Positions 1-11,175 of a stretch of 64,000 bases of DNA are shown here, one piece after another. The stretch comes from Cryoendolithus antarcticus (Eukaryota; Ascomycota; Dothideomycetes; Cladosporiales; Cladosporiaceae): contig NAJO01000002.1 in NCBI GenBank assembly GCA_002077065.1, positions 1-64,000 of the forward strand, given 5' to 3'. A program made the position numbers and the translations under genes. Position 1 is the stretch's first letter, and every line of letters begins with the position of its first letter. Under the pieces are notes generated by a model. It was not told the DNA's origin. It was given only the letters and a program-made list of their open reading frames with translations, and searched no databases.

Positions 1-127
1 AACCCTAACCCTAACCCTAACCCTAACCCTAACCCTAACCCTAACCCTAACCCTAACCCTAACCCTAACCCTAACCCTAACCCTAACCCTAACCCTAACC
101 CTAACCCTAACCCTATAACCCTAACCC
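1..127. repeat. Telomere repeat tract
   Basis: About 21 head-to-tail copies of AACCCT run from the first base, with one irregular junction near 115-117 (an extra AT between two units), ending at about 127. Read on the other strand this is TTAGGG, the usual telomere unit of filamentous ascomycetes. It shows the window begins at a physical chromosome end and that higher coordinates run toward the centromere. Confidence 0.98.
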
Positions 128-420
128 AAGAGGAGCTGGCCCAATGACACAATAATGGCAGACTTGCAGTAGCTGCTTCGACCCCAAGGCTATTTGAGTG
201 CTTCTCCGGAGGACTTGGTGACACAACGACAAGGCTCGCCACACAGTACCCAAGTTCAAAATCTAAGCGAGACAACCTGGGCGCATTCAAGAACCTCAAT
301 ACGACGCCACCTACACGATCTGCGCCGAGGTTAGATATGAGACACTCGGGATTAACAGGTGGTAAAGGGCAATTCATACGCAGATCAAACAGCCTGATTG
401 TATCTCCTAGCACATGAGGA
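128..420. other. Subtelomeric spacer, no gene seen
   Basis: Between the telomere tract and the first gene relic I see no open frame with family resemblance and no obvious satellite repeat. Confidence 0.6.
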
Positions 421-1285
421 CTAGTCGCGCCCAAAAGGAAAGCAGTGCTCTCCCCGCGGTCTGATAAACGCAAGAACATGCTGCAAAAACAGCAGCTCGG
501 TCTCGAACCCCATCGCTGTCAACCAGTCCGCCGCCGAAATACGGATAGCCGATCGCAGCGTGCCCGCACGCCGTCGGCTTTCCCACTCATCATTATCCCC
601 TTCGTTGTACACTCGAAGGACGACGTCTGGATCGACTATGCGTCCTCGACCACACGGCGCGGGGCGCAGCTCTTCCATACCTACGTACAGACAGCCGAGC
701 ATCTGGCGCGCATGATTAGCGATCCATCGCGCGGCGGTTTCTGGCGACAGACTGGCCACCTGAAACCCATCAATCTGCTCCGGATGGCGAAGGTAGTGAG
801 TGTTTACGTCGAGCTCAAGCCTCCGCAATGCCGGGAAGTGCTTGACGATATCGACGAAGATCTCGGCTCTCAGGGTCTTCTTGACGGTACTTACTCCACA
901 TACGCGGCAGCTTGCCTCGCTGTCTTTCGACCAGATGCAGAACGATGTTCCTGACGTGCGCTAGCTCAGCAAGGCGCGGGTTCCATGGATTGAACCCGGT
1001 GCGGAGAGACTGCAGTGGTGTGCGCTCGAGGAAGCGGTTCTGATGTTATTGGCGGATGCGGAAGCGAGAATGAGCAAATAGCAGGTCACGAGTGATGGTC
1101 ACGAGATTCTCGTCGAAGGTCATAGGGGCAACGAACCTGTGCATCATCTGGGCGTTTGTCTCGGGGTCTTCTGCTAGATCGATGTACGAATCAAGTTTTG
1201 GGTCTGAGGTCCATGTTATTGCTGTGGGTAGCATCTCGCGGATGATCATGACTTGCAGTTCTGCGGGAAGGTGAGGAACTGGAAC
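421..1285 (-). pseudogene. F-box-like family relic, copy 1 (telomere-proximal)
   Basis: Degenerate member of a four-copy tandem family. The N-terminal part carries an F-box-like start (LPAELQVMIIREML) near 1240-1285 and runs to FRIRQ, where TAA at 1046-1048 interrupts the frame. The next 70 or so codons continue to align with the siblings. A change of frame somewhere between about 830 and 900 then leads to the conserved C-terminal domain (FPALRRLELDVNTHYLRH, RVYNEG, ELLFLQHV). The function of the family is unknown to me. The F-box resemblance suggests a substrate adaptor of SCF ubiquitin ligases, but that is inference. A GTAAGT at 894-889 could be a donor, but no intron I could build restores the frame cleanly. 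The 5' end is approximate. Confidence 0.6.
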
Positions 1286-1815
1286 GTCCAGTCGGATAAT
1301 TGTAGGGAGGGAGACATCTTACCCTTGGTCTCAGCCTGGAGCGAGCTTGGTAATGGATTTGGTTGTCGGACTTACGCTGCTGGCTTGATGGTAAAGAGAG
1401 GTCGAGTCGAGTGTCACTTCTGCAATGCTTGTGTGTACATGGTATCATGCTCTCTTTCAGGTGCGCCTGTCACAATGCACGTTGTGGCAGCGAACAATGG
1501 AGCATAGCCTATTCGAGTGTGCCAGTCGTGCCCCTCTTTGTTGGCTTTGTTATCAGCTTCGACATGTTTGCACGAGCTGCGAGAAGCCGGACTCGGGAGT
1601 ACCATCTAAATCACCGTACCCAATCCCATGTGGCAGTAGAGAACTTGTGGGATGGACTCGGTATATTCATTTCTCAAGATGTACCTGGATGTTCGGTAAA
1701 ATGTGTCATCTTAACCACAGTTCAAGTAAGAGATCATGAGACGTTCGCGAGAGGACGACAAGGGGACTGGTACAGACACCTACCGACTTACACTATCACT
1801 AGTCTCACCGCGCAC
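1286..1815. other. Intergenic, nothing recognised
   Basis: Several open frames cross here but none resembles the neighbouring family or shows codon structure I trust. Confidence 0.5.
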
Positions 1816-2706
1816 TCAGAATAGCAGCATAGCCTCCCCGCCTCGCCGCCTGAGCACTGCCGCCACATGCGGCAAGAACATCAGCTCGGCGGTGAGCCCG
1901 GCTCTGCTTATCACTAGCTGCCCTGTGCCAAACAAATAGGCATAGTCCGCTGCGACGACGGTGACAGCTGGTCTCAGCGTACCCTCCCGTTGGCGGCGAA
2001 CCCACTCATCGGCGTTGTCCTCGTTCCAAGCGCGGACAACCACTTCTGGTGTAACCCTGCGGCCGCGTTGGGCCCAGCCGGCCCACATAAGTTCGTCTAT
2101 GAGGGTATCATAGAACCATCTCGTGTACAAATTACCGCGTCTGAGCACCAAAGCTGCGGCAGTATTCGCGGCGGGTTGTCCATCGATGCGTTCCAGGTTT
2201 CGCAAAAAGTCGAGATTAACGTCAACCTCGATTCTCTCCAAGGCCGGGAAAAGCGCCGCGGTGGCGACGACTCGGCGTGCGTGGGCATAAGCGATGTCAA
2301 AGGACTCCATTACCCGGCCCTGGAATGCATGTCGACCTTGGTGACTCGAGACAATGTCCAGAACGAGGAAGCGGATGTTCTCGAGCACGGCGGGAGGCGC
2401 ACGGAATTGTCGGTACCTTGACAAGAAGGGCTCCTGGCGATGCTGTCGGATGCGGAATGCCTAAGTTCCGAAGAGTTGCTGCTCCGACAGTTCCAGTGCA
2501 GCCCGGTCCCGTGCCATGGGCCCCAGAATCCTTCTAATGGAACGCGCATCGGATTCTTACACGTGCGAGAGGTCGATGTGCTGGCTCTGTTCGCTGTTCA
2601 CTGTACAGTCGACCCGCATCACCTCCTGGATGATGACAAGCAGAGTCTCGGTGGCGAGACGAGAGAACAGATTCTCCTCGCCGGGTAGGGCAAAGTGGCG
2701 AGGCAT
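1816..2706 (-). pseudogene. F-box-like family relic, copy 2
   Basis: One continuous reading frame from an ATG at 2706 to a stop at 1816 is broken by TAA at 2557-2559 and TAG at 2461-2463. Translation on either side of both stops aligns with the siblings: LLVIIQEVMRVDCT, then IDLSHV, then LGPMA, then FRIRQHRQEPFLSRY, then FPALERIEVDV, and the C-terminal signature ELMFLPHV. Frame is preserved throughout, so the damage is point mutation rather than indel. Without the stops it would be about 296 residues. The downstream 202-codon open part alone lacks the F-box-like region. Function is unknown beyond the F-box-like N-terminus. Confidence 0.65.
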
Positions 2707-3272
2707 ACTTACCGGATGACTGAGAGTAGTGTTGTATTTCTGTATCGTTCAAGATCGCGCGCCGCGTCTGATGAGGACGAGGAAGCAGATCGATCGAGGT
2801 GATCGAGCATAGTATATACCACTCTCGAAGCTCCGTAGGTCTGCGTTCTTTCATGCTCGAGTGTTACAGCTGCATTGTGCTTGCTAAAGAGGCGTAGAAT
2901 CCAACGGTCAAGTCTCGTGAATCCATTGTCCATGTGAAACAACGTCCATTGACACTATGAGATGAGCGTAGTACCTTGTCATTGTCATTGTCGTCTTTGT
3001 CCTCGGATCGAGACAATGCCATTATCAAGCCGCACAGCTTGCTGGTACAGCAATTTCATGTCCTAGAATGGGATTGTAGCGCTGGGCCGTCGGCCAATGT
3101 GGTGGCTGCATGAGTTAAAGCTAACCGAGTCCGTCGTACTCTCTCTCATTGTCAAGGCAAGCAAAGCGATGGTCGAATATGAGTCCAGATCCCGCAACAG
3201 TGTAAGATGGAATATGATGTAGCATAGTACGCGCTCGTAAGGAACAGACAGAAACTACCATACCTTAGCTAT
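2707..3272. other. Intergenic, nothing recognised
   Basis: Spacer between relic copies 2 and 3. No open frame here resembles a known family. Confidence 0.5.
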
Positions 3273-4124
3273 TCATACCGCGGGGCCGTAATGTTCGCGT
3301 TCTCGCTGCATCAAGGCTACCCAGTCGTCTCCCCGAAAGACAACGACCACGTGTGGCAAGAACAGCAATTCGGATACCAAAGCGGCCAGGGTGCTGAAGT
3401 CATTGACCGCAATCACGGTCGCCGGTCGGATGGTACCTTCATGCATGATCCGGGCCCATTGGAAAGGATCGGTGCCTTCATTGTACACCCGAAGTCTGAC
3501 TTCCATGCTCAGCGGAACTCCTGTCGCATCCCGTGAGTTCAAAACTTCGATCAGCGATTCGAGGTACAAGCGCATATTGTTCGTTGCAAAAGCCAGACGG
3601 AGTATAGCGGGCAGAGTTCTGGGCAGGGTGCCCTGAGCACTGTTCAAAAGATTCCGGAAGAAATGGGTATGGAGATCGATCTCGAGGATTCTCATAGATG
3701 GAAATAGTTGGGCGACCTGTCATAAGTGCGCGGCGTGGGTCTCACCTAGTCCTGCACCCTCTTTGAAGCGACCTTGGTCGAATTGGGGTTGCTGCAGCTG
3801 CCCCTCCACGTCAAGGACCAGGTGCCTTACATGCCTGAACACAGCTGGAAGCGCTGTGGGTGCTTGGTATCTCTGAAGCAGTGGCTCCTGACGATTCTGA
3901 CGTAGACGGAAAGGGGAATTAGTGAAGATGGCCTGGTAGGTCATCGTTAGAAAGTGGTCATTCCAGGCCATGGGCGCGACCAATCTGGCGATAGTTCTAG
4001 CCATTGTCGGACCGTGGAGCATGATGGGTCGAGTGCGGGAAGGGTCTAGGGTGCAATCGAAGACGATCATCTCCCGGATGATCATGAGCATGAGCTCATC
4101 GGACAAGTCGTAGAATCCAGGCAT
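3273..4124 (-). pseudogene. F-box-like family relic, copy 3
   Basis: A single frame from ATG at 4124 to the stop at 3273 is interrupted only by TGA at 3720-3722. The first part begins MPGFYDLSDELMLMIIREM (F-box-like) and contains LVAPMAW and FRLRQNRQEPLLQRY. The part after the stop reads VAQLFPSMRILEIDL and ends with ELLFLPHVVVVF. About 283 residues if read through. A very short intron (29 bp, GTGAGA to CAG) spanning the stop could be imagined but is below the size of every other intron in this window. This is one of the two least damaged copies, and a single base change would account for the break. Confidence 0.65.
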
Positions 4125-4707
4125 GATGACCTTGGTGTGCTGAGTGATGTGAATGCTTTGTTTTTGCTCGGCGATACTGGTAACGCGAGGTTGTAGATGT
4201 CCGGGGTACGTTCGAGGGGGACTTATGGATCAGCTATCTTCCGACTCGCTTTGAAGATGGAGATTCACAATGCCTTTGAGGCCGGCAACAAAGCAGCATT
4301 GTCATCCGGGATTCGTTGTGCGAGAACTGTTTTGTTCCCCTTGTCCTTGCATCGTTCGACAATAACACAGTGGATCTGTGGCGGATCAGAGTATAGATGA
4401 GACATATGAACAGTACCAAGCTGGCAATTTGTCGTCACTAACATTGATTGCCGTGTTGACACCGTACCCGACATGTTATCTGGAACAGCTCGTCCTTCCA
4501 TGTGAGTCCATGCAAGCTCGAACTAGTGCTCCGCCTTGGGCAGTTACGGGATGAGAGAGTGGGGTTGGAAAGATGTGAGGAATTAAGTGTAAATATAGAG
4601 CATCGTAGACAACCATCTGCAGCCTAGGATGAACGTATAGCCTAGGATGAACGTAACACAGAGGAGAGGAAAAGCTTACCTTGCAGAGTACAATCACGGC
4701 ATCTGTT
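4125..4707. other. Intergenic with an 18-bp tandem duplication
   Basis: Contains two adjacent copies of an 18-bp unit (AGCCTAGGATGAACGTAT, second copy ending A instead of T) at 4621-4656. No gene recognised. Confidence 0.6.
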
Positions 4708-5529
4708 TCAAGAGCTCTGTGGACCCCATGGCGACGTCAACGACTCTCCTGGACGTCTCACGACGACGACAACATGCGGCAAGAACATCATCTCTTTTAC
4801 CATGGCGTCCTCCGTGGCGAAGTTCCGGTCCTGTACCACAATCGCGCGTCTGAGGCTGCCTTGGCGCTGTTGAATGAGCCACACGTTGTGAGACTCTTCG
4901 TTGTAGACTCGAATCGCTATCGCAGGATCGCGCTGGTGCTACGGAATGCTGGGATGGAGGGGCCGAACCTGCGAGATGAACGAAGCATAGAAGCCTCGCG
5001 TGAATTTAGTGACTGATGCTGAAGTGTGGTAAGGGTGCGGTATCTGAACGTCAAAGGACACCACGTCAATCTCGAGCATCTCCAAGGCGGGAAAGCTAGT
5101 GGTCAGATCGGCAAAGAACTGACCCTGAGCAGTGCCGAACCGAATTCCTCGGTCAGGCTGATTCATGTCGTAGTTGAGACCTGGCTGGTAATACCACATG
5201 TTGACGATGTCGAGGACGAGGTGTCTCATTATGGCGAGAGGCAGCATCGCGGCTGCATAGGCTGGCAGCCGCTGCAGGAACGGAACTTGACGCCATTGCC
5301 GCAGGCGAAAGTGCGAGACCCTGAAACGCTCCTCTCGCGCCATTCTCAACAGCCATTCGCGACCAGAGAAGGGTTTGATCATTCTGTCCAGCATTGGGCC
5401 GTTGAGCGGAACCTGGTGGCTGAGGTCGATATTCTGGACTCGTCGCGGGTTGTTGGTGCATCGTCTCTCGATTATGTGGCGAATGATTATGAAAAGCACC
5501 TCGTCTGGGAATATCTGGTGTGAGGACAT
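4708..5529 (-). pseudogene. F-box-like family relic, copy 4
   Basis: Start chosen at 5529 (MSSHQIFPDEVLFIIIR), which aligns with copy 3; an upstream in-frame ATG at 5628 adds 33 unconserved residues. The frame runs through FRLRQWRQVPFLQRL and FPALEMLEIDV to a TAG at 4939-4941. It then continues in the same frame with the family C-terminal domain (AIRVYNEES, LRRAIVV, EMMFLPHVVVVV) to TGA at 4708-4710. Roughly 273 residues if read through. The break removes only the last domain, so a truncated protein of about 196 residues could still be made. Role unknown; F-box-like adaptor is inference. Confidence 0.65.
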
Positions 5530-6504
5530 TGTTGCTGAAGAGAGTGGTAGGTTGAGTGTCGGAGGTGAGGAATCAAAGTCGCGCAGCGAGTGCTGATGGT
5601 AGGACCTCGCCACAGCAAGCCTGGTCATCGGTCGAGGAGACCTATATACTCCAGGGTCGGGCTAGTCGACCATGACATTGTCATTGTGTTCACGCACAAA
5701 GCGTCTTTGAGATTCTGATGATCACCTTTGTCTTCACGCGTCGAGGACAATGATGCGAGTCGTCTAAATGCAATCGCAATGACTACGAGAAACCAAGGAC
5801 GATCGAGCGCTCGTGCTCTGCAATTGTTGCAATGCGAAGCACACTCACCGGTGATTGGAGTGCGAGATTGTAGTGTCTGCGGGCAGACACTACAATCATA
5901 GTATGAAGGTGCGTTCAGATCGTCGTACCTCGGGTCCCAATCATCAATTTCTCCTCGCGCGTGACGATCGCAACTGTCTGTATTGGAGGGCAATGAGGAT
6001 AAGAGGCTGCACTTTAGCAGTGTGGCATATCATTGCTGGAGCATACCTCCTCTTCGAAGTCCATCCAGCGCAGAAGTCTTTGCGTCTACCAGATTTCGAG
6101 GTCCCCAAGGGACTATTGGCAGCAATCATGTACCTTATCGACCGTCGACGACGGCAGCACACGTACCGAGCTTCGAAAGTCTGTTCCGCACCTGCTGACG
6201 TGATTCTTGTCTTGATGCCGCCGGCGTGGTTTTCGGCCAGAGCAACTCGCTCTCTGGATTTGCCGTGAAGTCTCCTACCTCTCTTGGTCGCGAATATAGC
6301 ACCACAGGATGGTAGGTGGTTTTGGTGAAGCGACTCGAGCCCTGTACCTGAGCACTGAGGTGGACAACCACACAATGTTGACTGACGTCATGGAATGCAG
6401 CCCTCTGACGCGACACCCGTGGACGCGACTGGCACTCAATAATGCGGTCCATGTACCCAATCCGACGCTGACCTCAACTAAGTACTGCATAATTCGCCAA
6501 TGCG
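5530..6504. other. Intergenic, one strong palindrome inside
   Basis: Upstream of relic copy 4 and of the phosphatase gene. No coding frame recognised; the inverted repeat at 5866-5897 is listed separately. Confidence 0.6.
5866..5897. repeat. Perfect 15-bp inverted repeat with 2-base spacer
   Basis: GATTGTAGTGTCTGC is followed by GG and then its exact reverse complement. In DNA this is a near-perfect palindrome; in RNA it would form a 15-bp hairpin with too small a loop, so the end pairs would open. It could be a dimer binding site, a mobile-element footprint or chance. It lies in a gene-free stretch 337 bp beyond the start of relic copy 4. Confidence 0.85.
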
Positions 6505-8689
6505 ATGGGTGGCGATGAACTGAATCAGGTCGCGAAGTATGTGACTCTAATCAGCTCGCTCGGCCTGCGCGCCGGTGCCTACGTCTTCTTGCGATGGGTA
6601 GGTCGACCACCATGCCTAGGCGGACTGAGCGCTAATTGACCAAGTAGATACCGGGACATGTGAGCGACTTTTCCTTATGAATATGGCGCCACGACTGACG
6701 ACGGTAGCACCTTCCGCCGTCAATCTACGCGTTCCTCGCGGTCTACGTCACCTCATTCGTCTACAATCTCATCCACACCGAGCCCTACCGTGTGATCTCC
6801 GATGAGATCGATGTAGTCGCGCGCGAGAGTACAGGTGAGGATGATGGCGATAGAGCGCCCTCTGACAGTGTCAAGATCGGCGCCGTAGCCGAAGGTGAAC
6901 CTGAACTCGATCTCGATGTTGAAGAGACAATTATCGTCGAGGAGAATGAGCCTCAAGTGGTGCAGACTCTTCTCACTGGTCTCCCAAGTCCGTCAAGTCT
7001 GCTCTGGAGCGGGCTGACATTCGCAATCAACCTGGCGGCGGTGCTGATGGTGCTTGACCTCGTCTATCGTGGACCTACCTTCCACCCAGCACACGATCTC
7101 TCACTCGCTCGAGTCGGCTACGTGTCCGATCGGGACGCGAAGCTGCTTGTACGAGAGCCTGATGCCAGCAAGTACCCCGTGTCTGCGTCTTACCGATATG
7201 CGGATTCGCCTGTGTCGATGGGATCTAGACCAGACGGTACTTGGAAGTCTGCAGGTCAACTTGCTTGGCTCGACAATAGCACTGACTTCACGGGCACACT
7301 CGAACTCACGAGGCTGAAGCCAGACACGCGCTACCAGTGGCATTTGTCAAGCAATCACAGCGGGCACTTCACTACAGCGCCTGCAGTAGGTTCTCTTAGT
7401 GGGCGCTTTGGAACCGAGGGTGTGTTCACCTTCGTACACTCGTCATGCCTCAAGAATAATTTCCCATACCGGCCTTTCCGGCATGCGTTGTCAAATCCAG
7501 GTCTGAAGCATCTCTCCGCGGCACTCCTTGGTCTTAAGGCTCAGTTCATGCTCTTTCTCGGAGACTTCATCTACATTGACGTCCCGCGACGTCCCGGTGT
7601 CATGGCTGAGGACTATCGGCGAGAGTATCGCCAGACGTACGCGAGCCCAGACTGGACTGCTGCAGCCCGAGAGCTGCCCTGGATCCACGTCTACGACGAT
7701 CACGAAGTCGCGAATGACTGGGACAAGAACACTACCGGCGTCTTCGAAGCTGCCTTTGACCCGTATCGCAACTACCATATCTCTGTCAATCCTCCTGCAG
7801 TTCGACCTGGGGAGAGCTGGTTCTCCTTCGTCCAAGGCCCAGCTTCGTTTTTCATGCTCGACACGCGTCGATATAGGGCACCGAATGACAACACGAATGG
7901 ATCAGACCCAATCACTGGTGCGCCCACAAAGTCTCTGCTCGGTGAGCATCAGCTGGCGGATCTTTTGTCCTGGCTGAAGCGACGAGAGCCTTCTGGCGTC
8001 CGATGGAAGATCTTGGTGAGCTCGATCCCGTTTACGAAGAATTGGTGGTTCGGTGCGCAAGACACCTGGCGCGGCTATCTTGGGGAGCGCCAGATTATCC
8101 TTGAGGCGATGTGGGATGTAGGGCTTGAGGGTGGAGTCGGTGTTGTCGGTAAGCAGCGTTCTGACAATGTGTTGTCGCGCGGAAAGAGTCTGACTGACCT
8201 TACTCAGTCCTCAGCGGTGACAGACATGAGTTCGCGGCGACGGCATTCCCGCCACCGCCAGATGGCAAAGAAGAGATTGTCGGCCTCGGACCATTACCGC
8301 CAATTGCGAATCCGTTCGGCCTCAAGGGCTCCGTCATCGAGCCCGACGTGTCGAACCTCCAGACACTCCGCACCAGACGCAAGCGCTGGCCATTATCTGC
8401 AACCGTTCACGAGTTCAGTGCCTCGCCCTTGTCGATGTTCTACTTGCCCTACAGGACCTACAAGGAGTCATCGACCTCTCCCGATTACATCTCGGATGTG
8501 TGTATCAAGTACATCCCAGATGGCAACAGCAAGTTTGGTGCTGTGTCGATCTCGAACCCTACTACGAGTGATCAGAGTATCTTGCACTACAGACTCTTTG
8601 TCGATGGGGTGGAGAAGTGGAGCTATACCATAACGACGCCGCCGGACGTGACTGGTAGCGCCAGGAGTAAGGATGCTATATGGGGCTAG
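6505..8689 (+). CDS. PhoD-like metallophosphatase, N-terminal membrane segments
   Basis: Predicted exons 6505-6597, 6648-6659, 6708-8148 and 8208-8689 give 675 residues. The N-terminal ~110 residues hold hydrophobic segments (AYVFLRW, SIYAFLAVYVTSFVYNLI, GLTFAINLAAVLMVLDLVY), so the enzyme is probably membrane-anchored. The rest is the PhoD/alkaline phosphatase D fold: HSSCLKNNFPYRPFRHAL, FLGDFIYID near residue 318, YDDHEVANDWD near 364, MLDTRRYR, and LSGDRHEFAATAFP near 518, which supply the Asp, His and Asn metal ligands typical of the family. It likely hydrolyses phosphomonoesters or phosphodiesters; substrate unknown. Exon 2 is only 12 bases (Ile-Pro-Gly-His); skipping it would also keep the frame. 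The last intron is supported because it restores LSGDRHE. Confidence 0.88.
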
Positions 8690-9280
8690 CTAAGTGCATG
8701 TAGCCCTCTAATGATCCTCATCTACCCACTGTGAATGCTGCTCTGCATGGGGAACTGCGTAAGGTAGTCATCATGATCAGCTGCCAAAACCGCCTACTCA
8801 CTCATGGAGCACGGAGATACCATGTTCCGTCCAACTGTCGGCACTCGAATAATGCCTGCACAATCGCGCATTGTGATTCGACCACCCTGCGAAGGCTTCA
8901 TCTCATCAACAGTACAACATCTCGCTGCCTCTGGACCATGTCCAAGATGATATCGCTCACGGGACCACAGTGTCGCCACTCTGTCTTCCTTCTGGGTCAT
9001 ATCTGGTGGAACGGTCGCTAGTCTCTGCGGTGTCGGCTGATGTGCGCTATCTATGAGGTGGGGTTGCGGGCGTGCCGTGATTACCATGCACCAAGATTTC
9101 TTCGTGCATGTCTCGCTCTCGTAGATGCACGTAGCCATCTGTGCTGTGGTACACTGATCCCAACGGTGTAGCATCAATACTATCGGCCGCCTTCAACAGG
9201 TGTGAGTCGGCGATAGACATCTCGCGGCTCACCTTTTCTTCGAGCAGCCGACTAAATATCCTACAGCGCACGCGCATCAC
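8690..9280. other. Intergenic, nothing recognised
   Basis: Between the phosphatase and the transporter, both on the + strand. Holds the presumed terminator and promoter regions; no clear motif. Confidence 0.5.
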
Positions 9281-11175
9281 ATGTCGCTCATCCAGCGCGT
9301 CTCGACTATCGAACAGACCGATCGCGAACCCGCATATGGTTCAGTGAAGTCAATCCGTCGTGTCATCTCCTACGATGCCTTCCCTCCTCGCGACGAGCCG
9401 TTCGAGCCGGTGCATGTTCCGATCGTGCCCGCGGTGCCAGCATATAAAGTCTCGACCTCAAAACGTCTTGGTGCGTAGTCTCGGTGTTGATGTTTCTTAC
9501 GCTGTGGGGAGCTGACTGACGACATTGCAGCACAAGTATGCTTCACGGTCTTAGCATGCTGGCTTGCGTCAGGGATAGTGTTCGGCTTCGCAGCACTCAA
9601 GCCGGTCCTCGTCTCTGTCGGTGTGTATCGCGAGCTCTGTAGTTCGAAAGAGCTACAAGCTGGTGTCGAGGTTTGCTACCAACAAGACTTGCGCCTGAAC
9701 TTCTTCTTCGCCATCGCTTCGACAACCTGCAATGTCTCAGCTTTGGCAGTTGGCACAATACTCGATCGCTATGGGCCTAGACTTTGTGCGTTGCTCGGCT
9801 GCGCATCACTGACTGCTGGAGCAATTTTGATGGCTTCTGCGTTTCGGCTACCTGACTTCGACGGCTTTGTGATGGGCAACGTGTTCCTGGCACTGGGAGG
9901 TACATTCATCTTCCTCCCTTCCTTTCAAATTGCGAATGCGTTCCCAAAATACTCCGGAAGCATCGTTGCGACGGTCACGGGTGCTTTCGATGCCTCTGCG
10001 GCAGTCTTTCTGTTCTATCGCATCGCATTCGAGACATCCAAGGGCGCTTTCACACCCGAGAAATTCTTCTTTGCGTATCTCGCAGTACCGGCGCTGATCC
10101 TCGTGGCTCAGTTTACTGTCATGAGCCATGGTAATTACAAGAGCATTCCGGAGCTGGAGCAGAAGCAGGAGAAGGCTAGAGATGTTACGAAAGATGTGAG
10201 TGTCGCTCTCTTTCTCTCCGGGCGACAAGGCTGTGCTGACCGATGAACAGGTACACTCATCCGACGACGAACTGGATGACCGGGAGGTTCGACGCATGCG
10301 TGGCCGGAGGCGGGAGCATCGAGAGTCGAAGCTGGCCGAGCTCGACAAACTGATCGGAGACCGGCGCGAGAAGGCTCGGCGCGATCAGCAGGAAGCCGAG
10401 CGACATGCAGTCAGTGGTGTCTGGGGAGCGTTGCATGGGAAGAGTGCCTCGGAGCAGATGCTGACGCCGTGGTTCATCTTACTGACCTTGTTAACGGTAC
10501 ATGTCAGCTGCCCCCAAGTACCTCCAGTATACTGACGCAATACACCAGGTCCTCCAAATGCTGAGAATGAATTACTTCATCGCCACAATCCGAGCGCAGT
10601 ACGAGTACATGACTGGCTCCGAACACTTCGCACGGCAGATCAACGCCTTCTTCGATATCATGCTGCCGGTTGGCGGTGTAGCAGCCACGCCAGCAATCGG
10701 GTACTTGCTGGACAGCGTCAGTACAGCAGCGCTACTCTGCATCCTTGTTGCGCTCACCACGGCGATCGGCATTGTCGGCAGTCTACCTTTCGTGTGGGCG
10801 GCGTATGTGAACGTAGTACTGTTTTGTCTCCTCAGACCACTGTACTACTCGGCAATGAGCGATTACGCCACCAAAGTCTTCGGGTTCCAGACATTCGGAA
10901 CCGTGTACGGAGCCATCATTTGCCTGAGTGGATTGGTGAATCTGTTCCAGCCTGCGATCGATGCAGCAACACACGATGTCTTTCACGACAACCCTATACC
11001 GATCAATGCAATCCTGACTTCGCTTGGGTTCGTGTTTGGGCTGATGCTGGTGATGTACGTGATCGTACAAGGCAGGAGGATCAGATCGCTACAGGCAGAG
11101 CAGGACGAGACGGCTAGTCTGTTGGTGTCGATTGCGGAGGACGAGTCGGAGTATGAGTACAGCACGTTTCGATAG
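9281..11175 (+). CDS. MFS transporter, FMP42 / SLC43-like
   Basis: Exons 9281-9470, 9531-10195, 10251-10496 and 10549-11175 give 575 residues. A soluble N-terminus of about 65 residues is followed by two blocks of hydrophobic helices separated by a long charged loop (DDELDDREVRRMRGRRRE region). Recognisable segments are GIVFGFAALKPVL, AIASTTCNVSALAVGTILDR-YGPRLCALLGC (the MFS loop 2-3 motif) and, in the second half, NAFFDIMLPVGGVAATPAIG and TFGTVYGAIICLSGL. These resemble yeast Fmp42 and the SLC43 amino-acid transporter group. The substrate is inferred to be neutral amino acids by relationship only. Intron 3 carries a clear CTGAC branch site. Gene and P450 neighbour converge. Confidence 0.85.

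Noticed and set aside
421..954. Open frame of 169 codons on the + strand opposite relic copy 1
   Set aside because: It is the antisense shadow of the minus-strand family domain, which aligns with three paralogs; the + translation has no resemblance to anything.
3720..4941. Stops in the F-box-like array as evidence for a variant genetic code
   Set aside because: TRA1, OXA1, GSY1 and the other long genes read with standard stops and contain none internally, and the array has all three stop codons.
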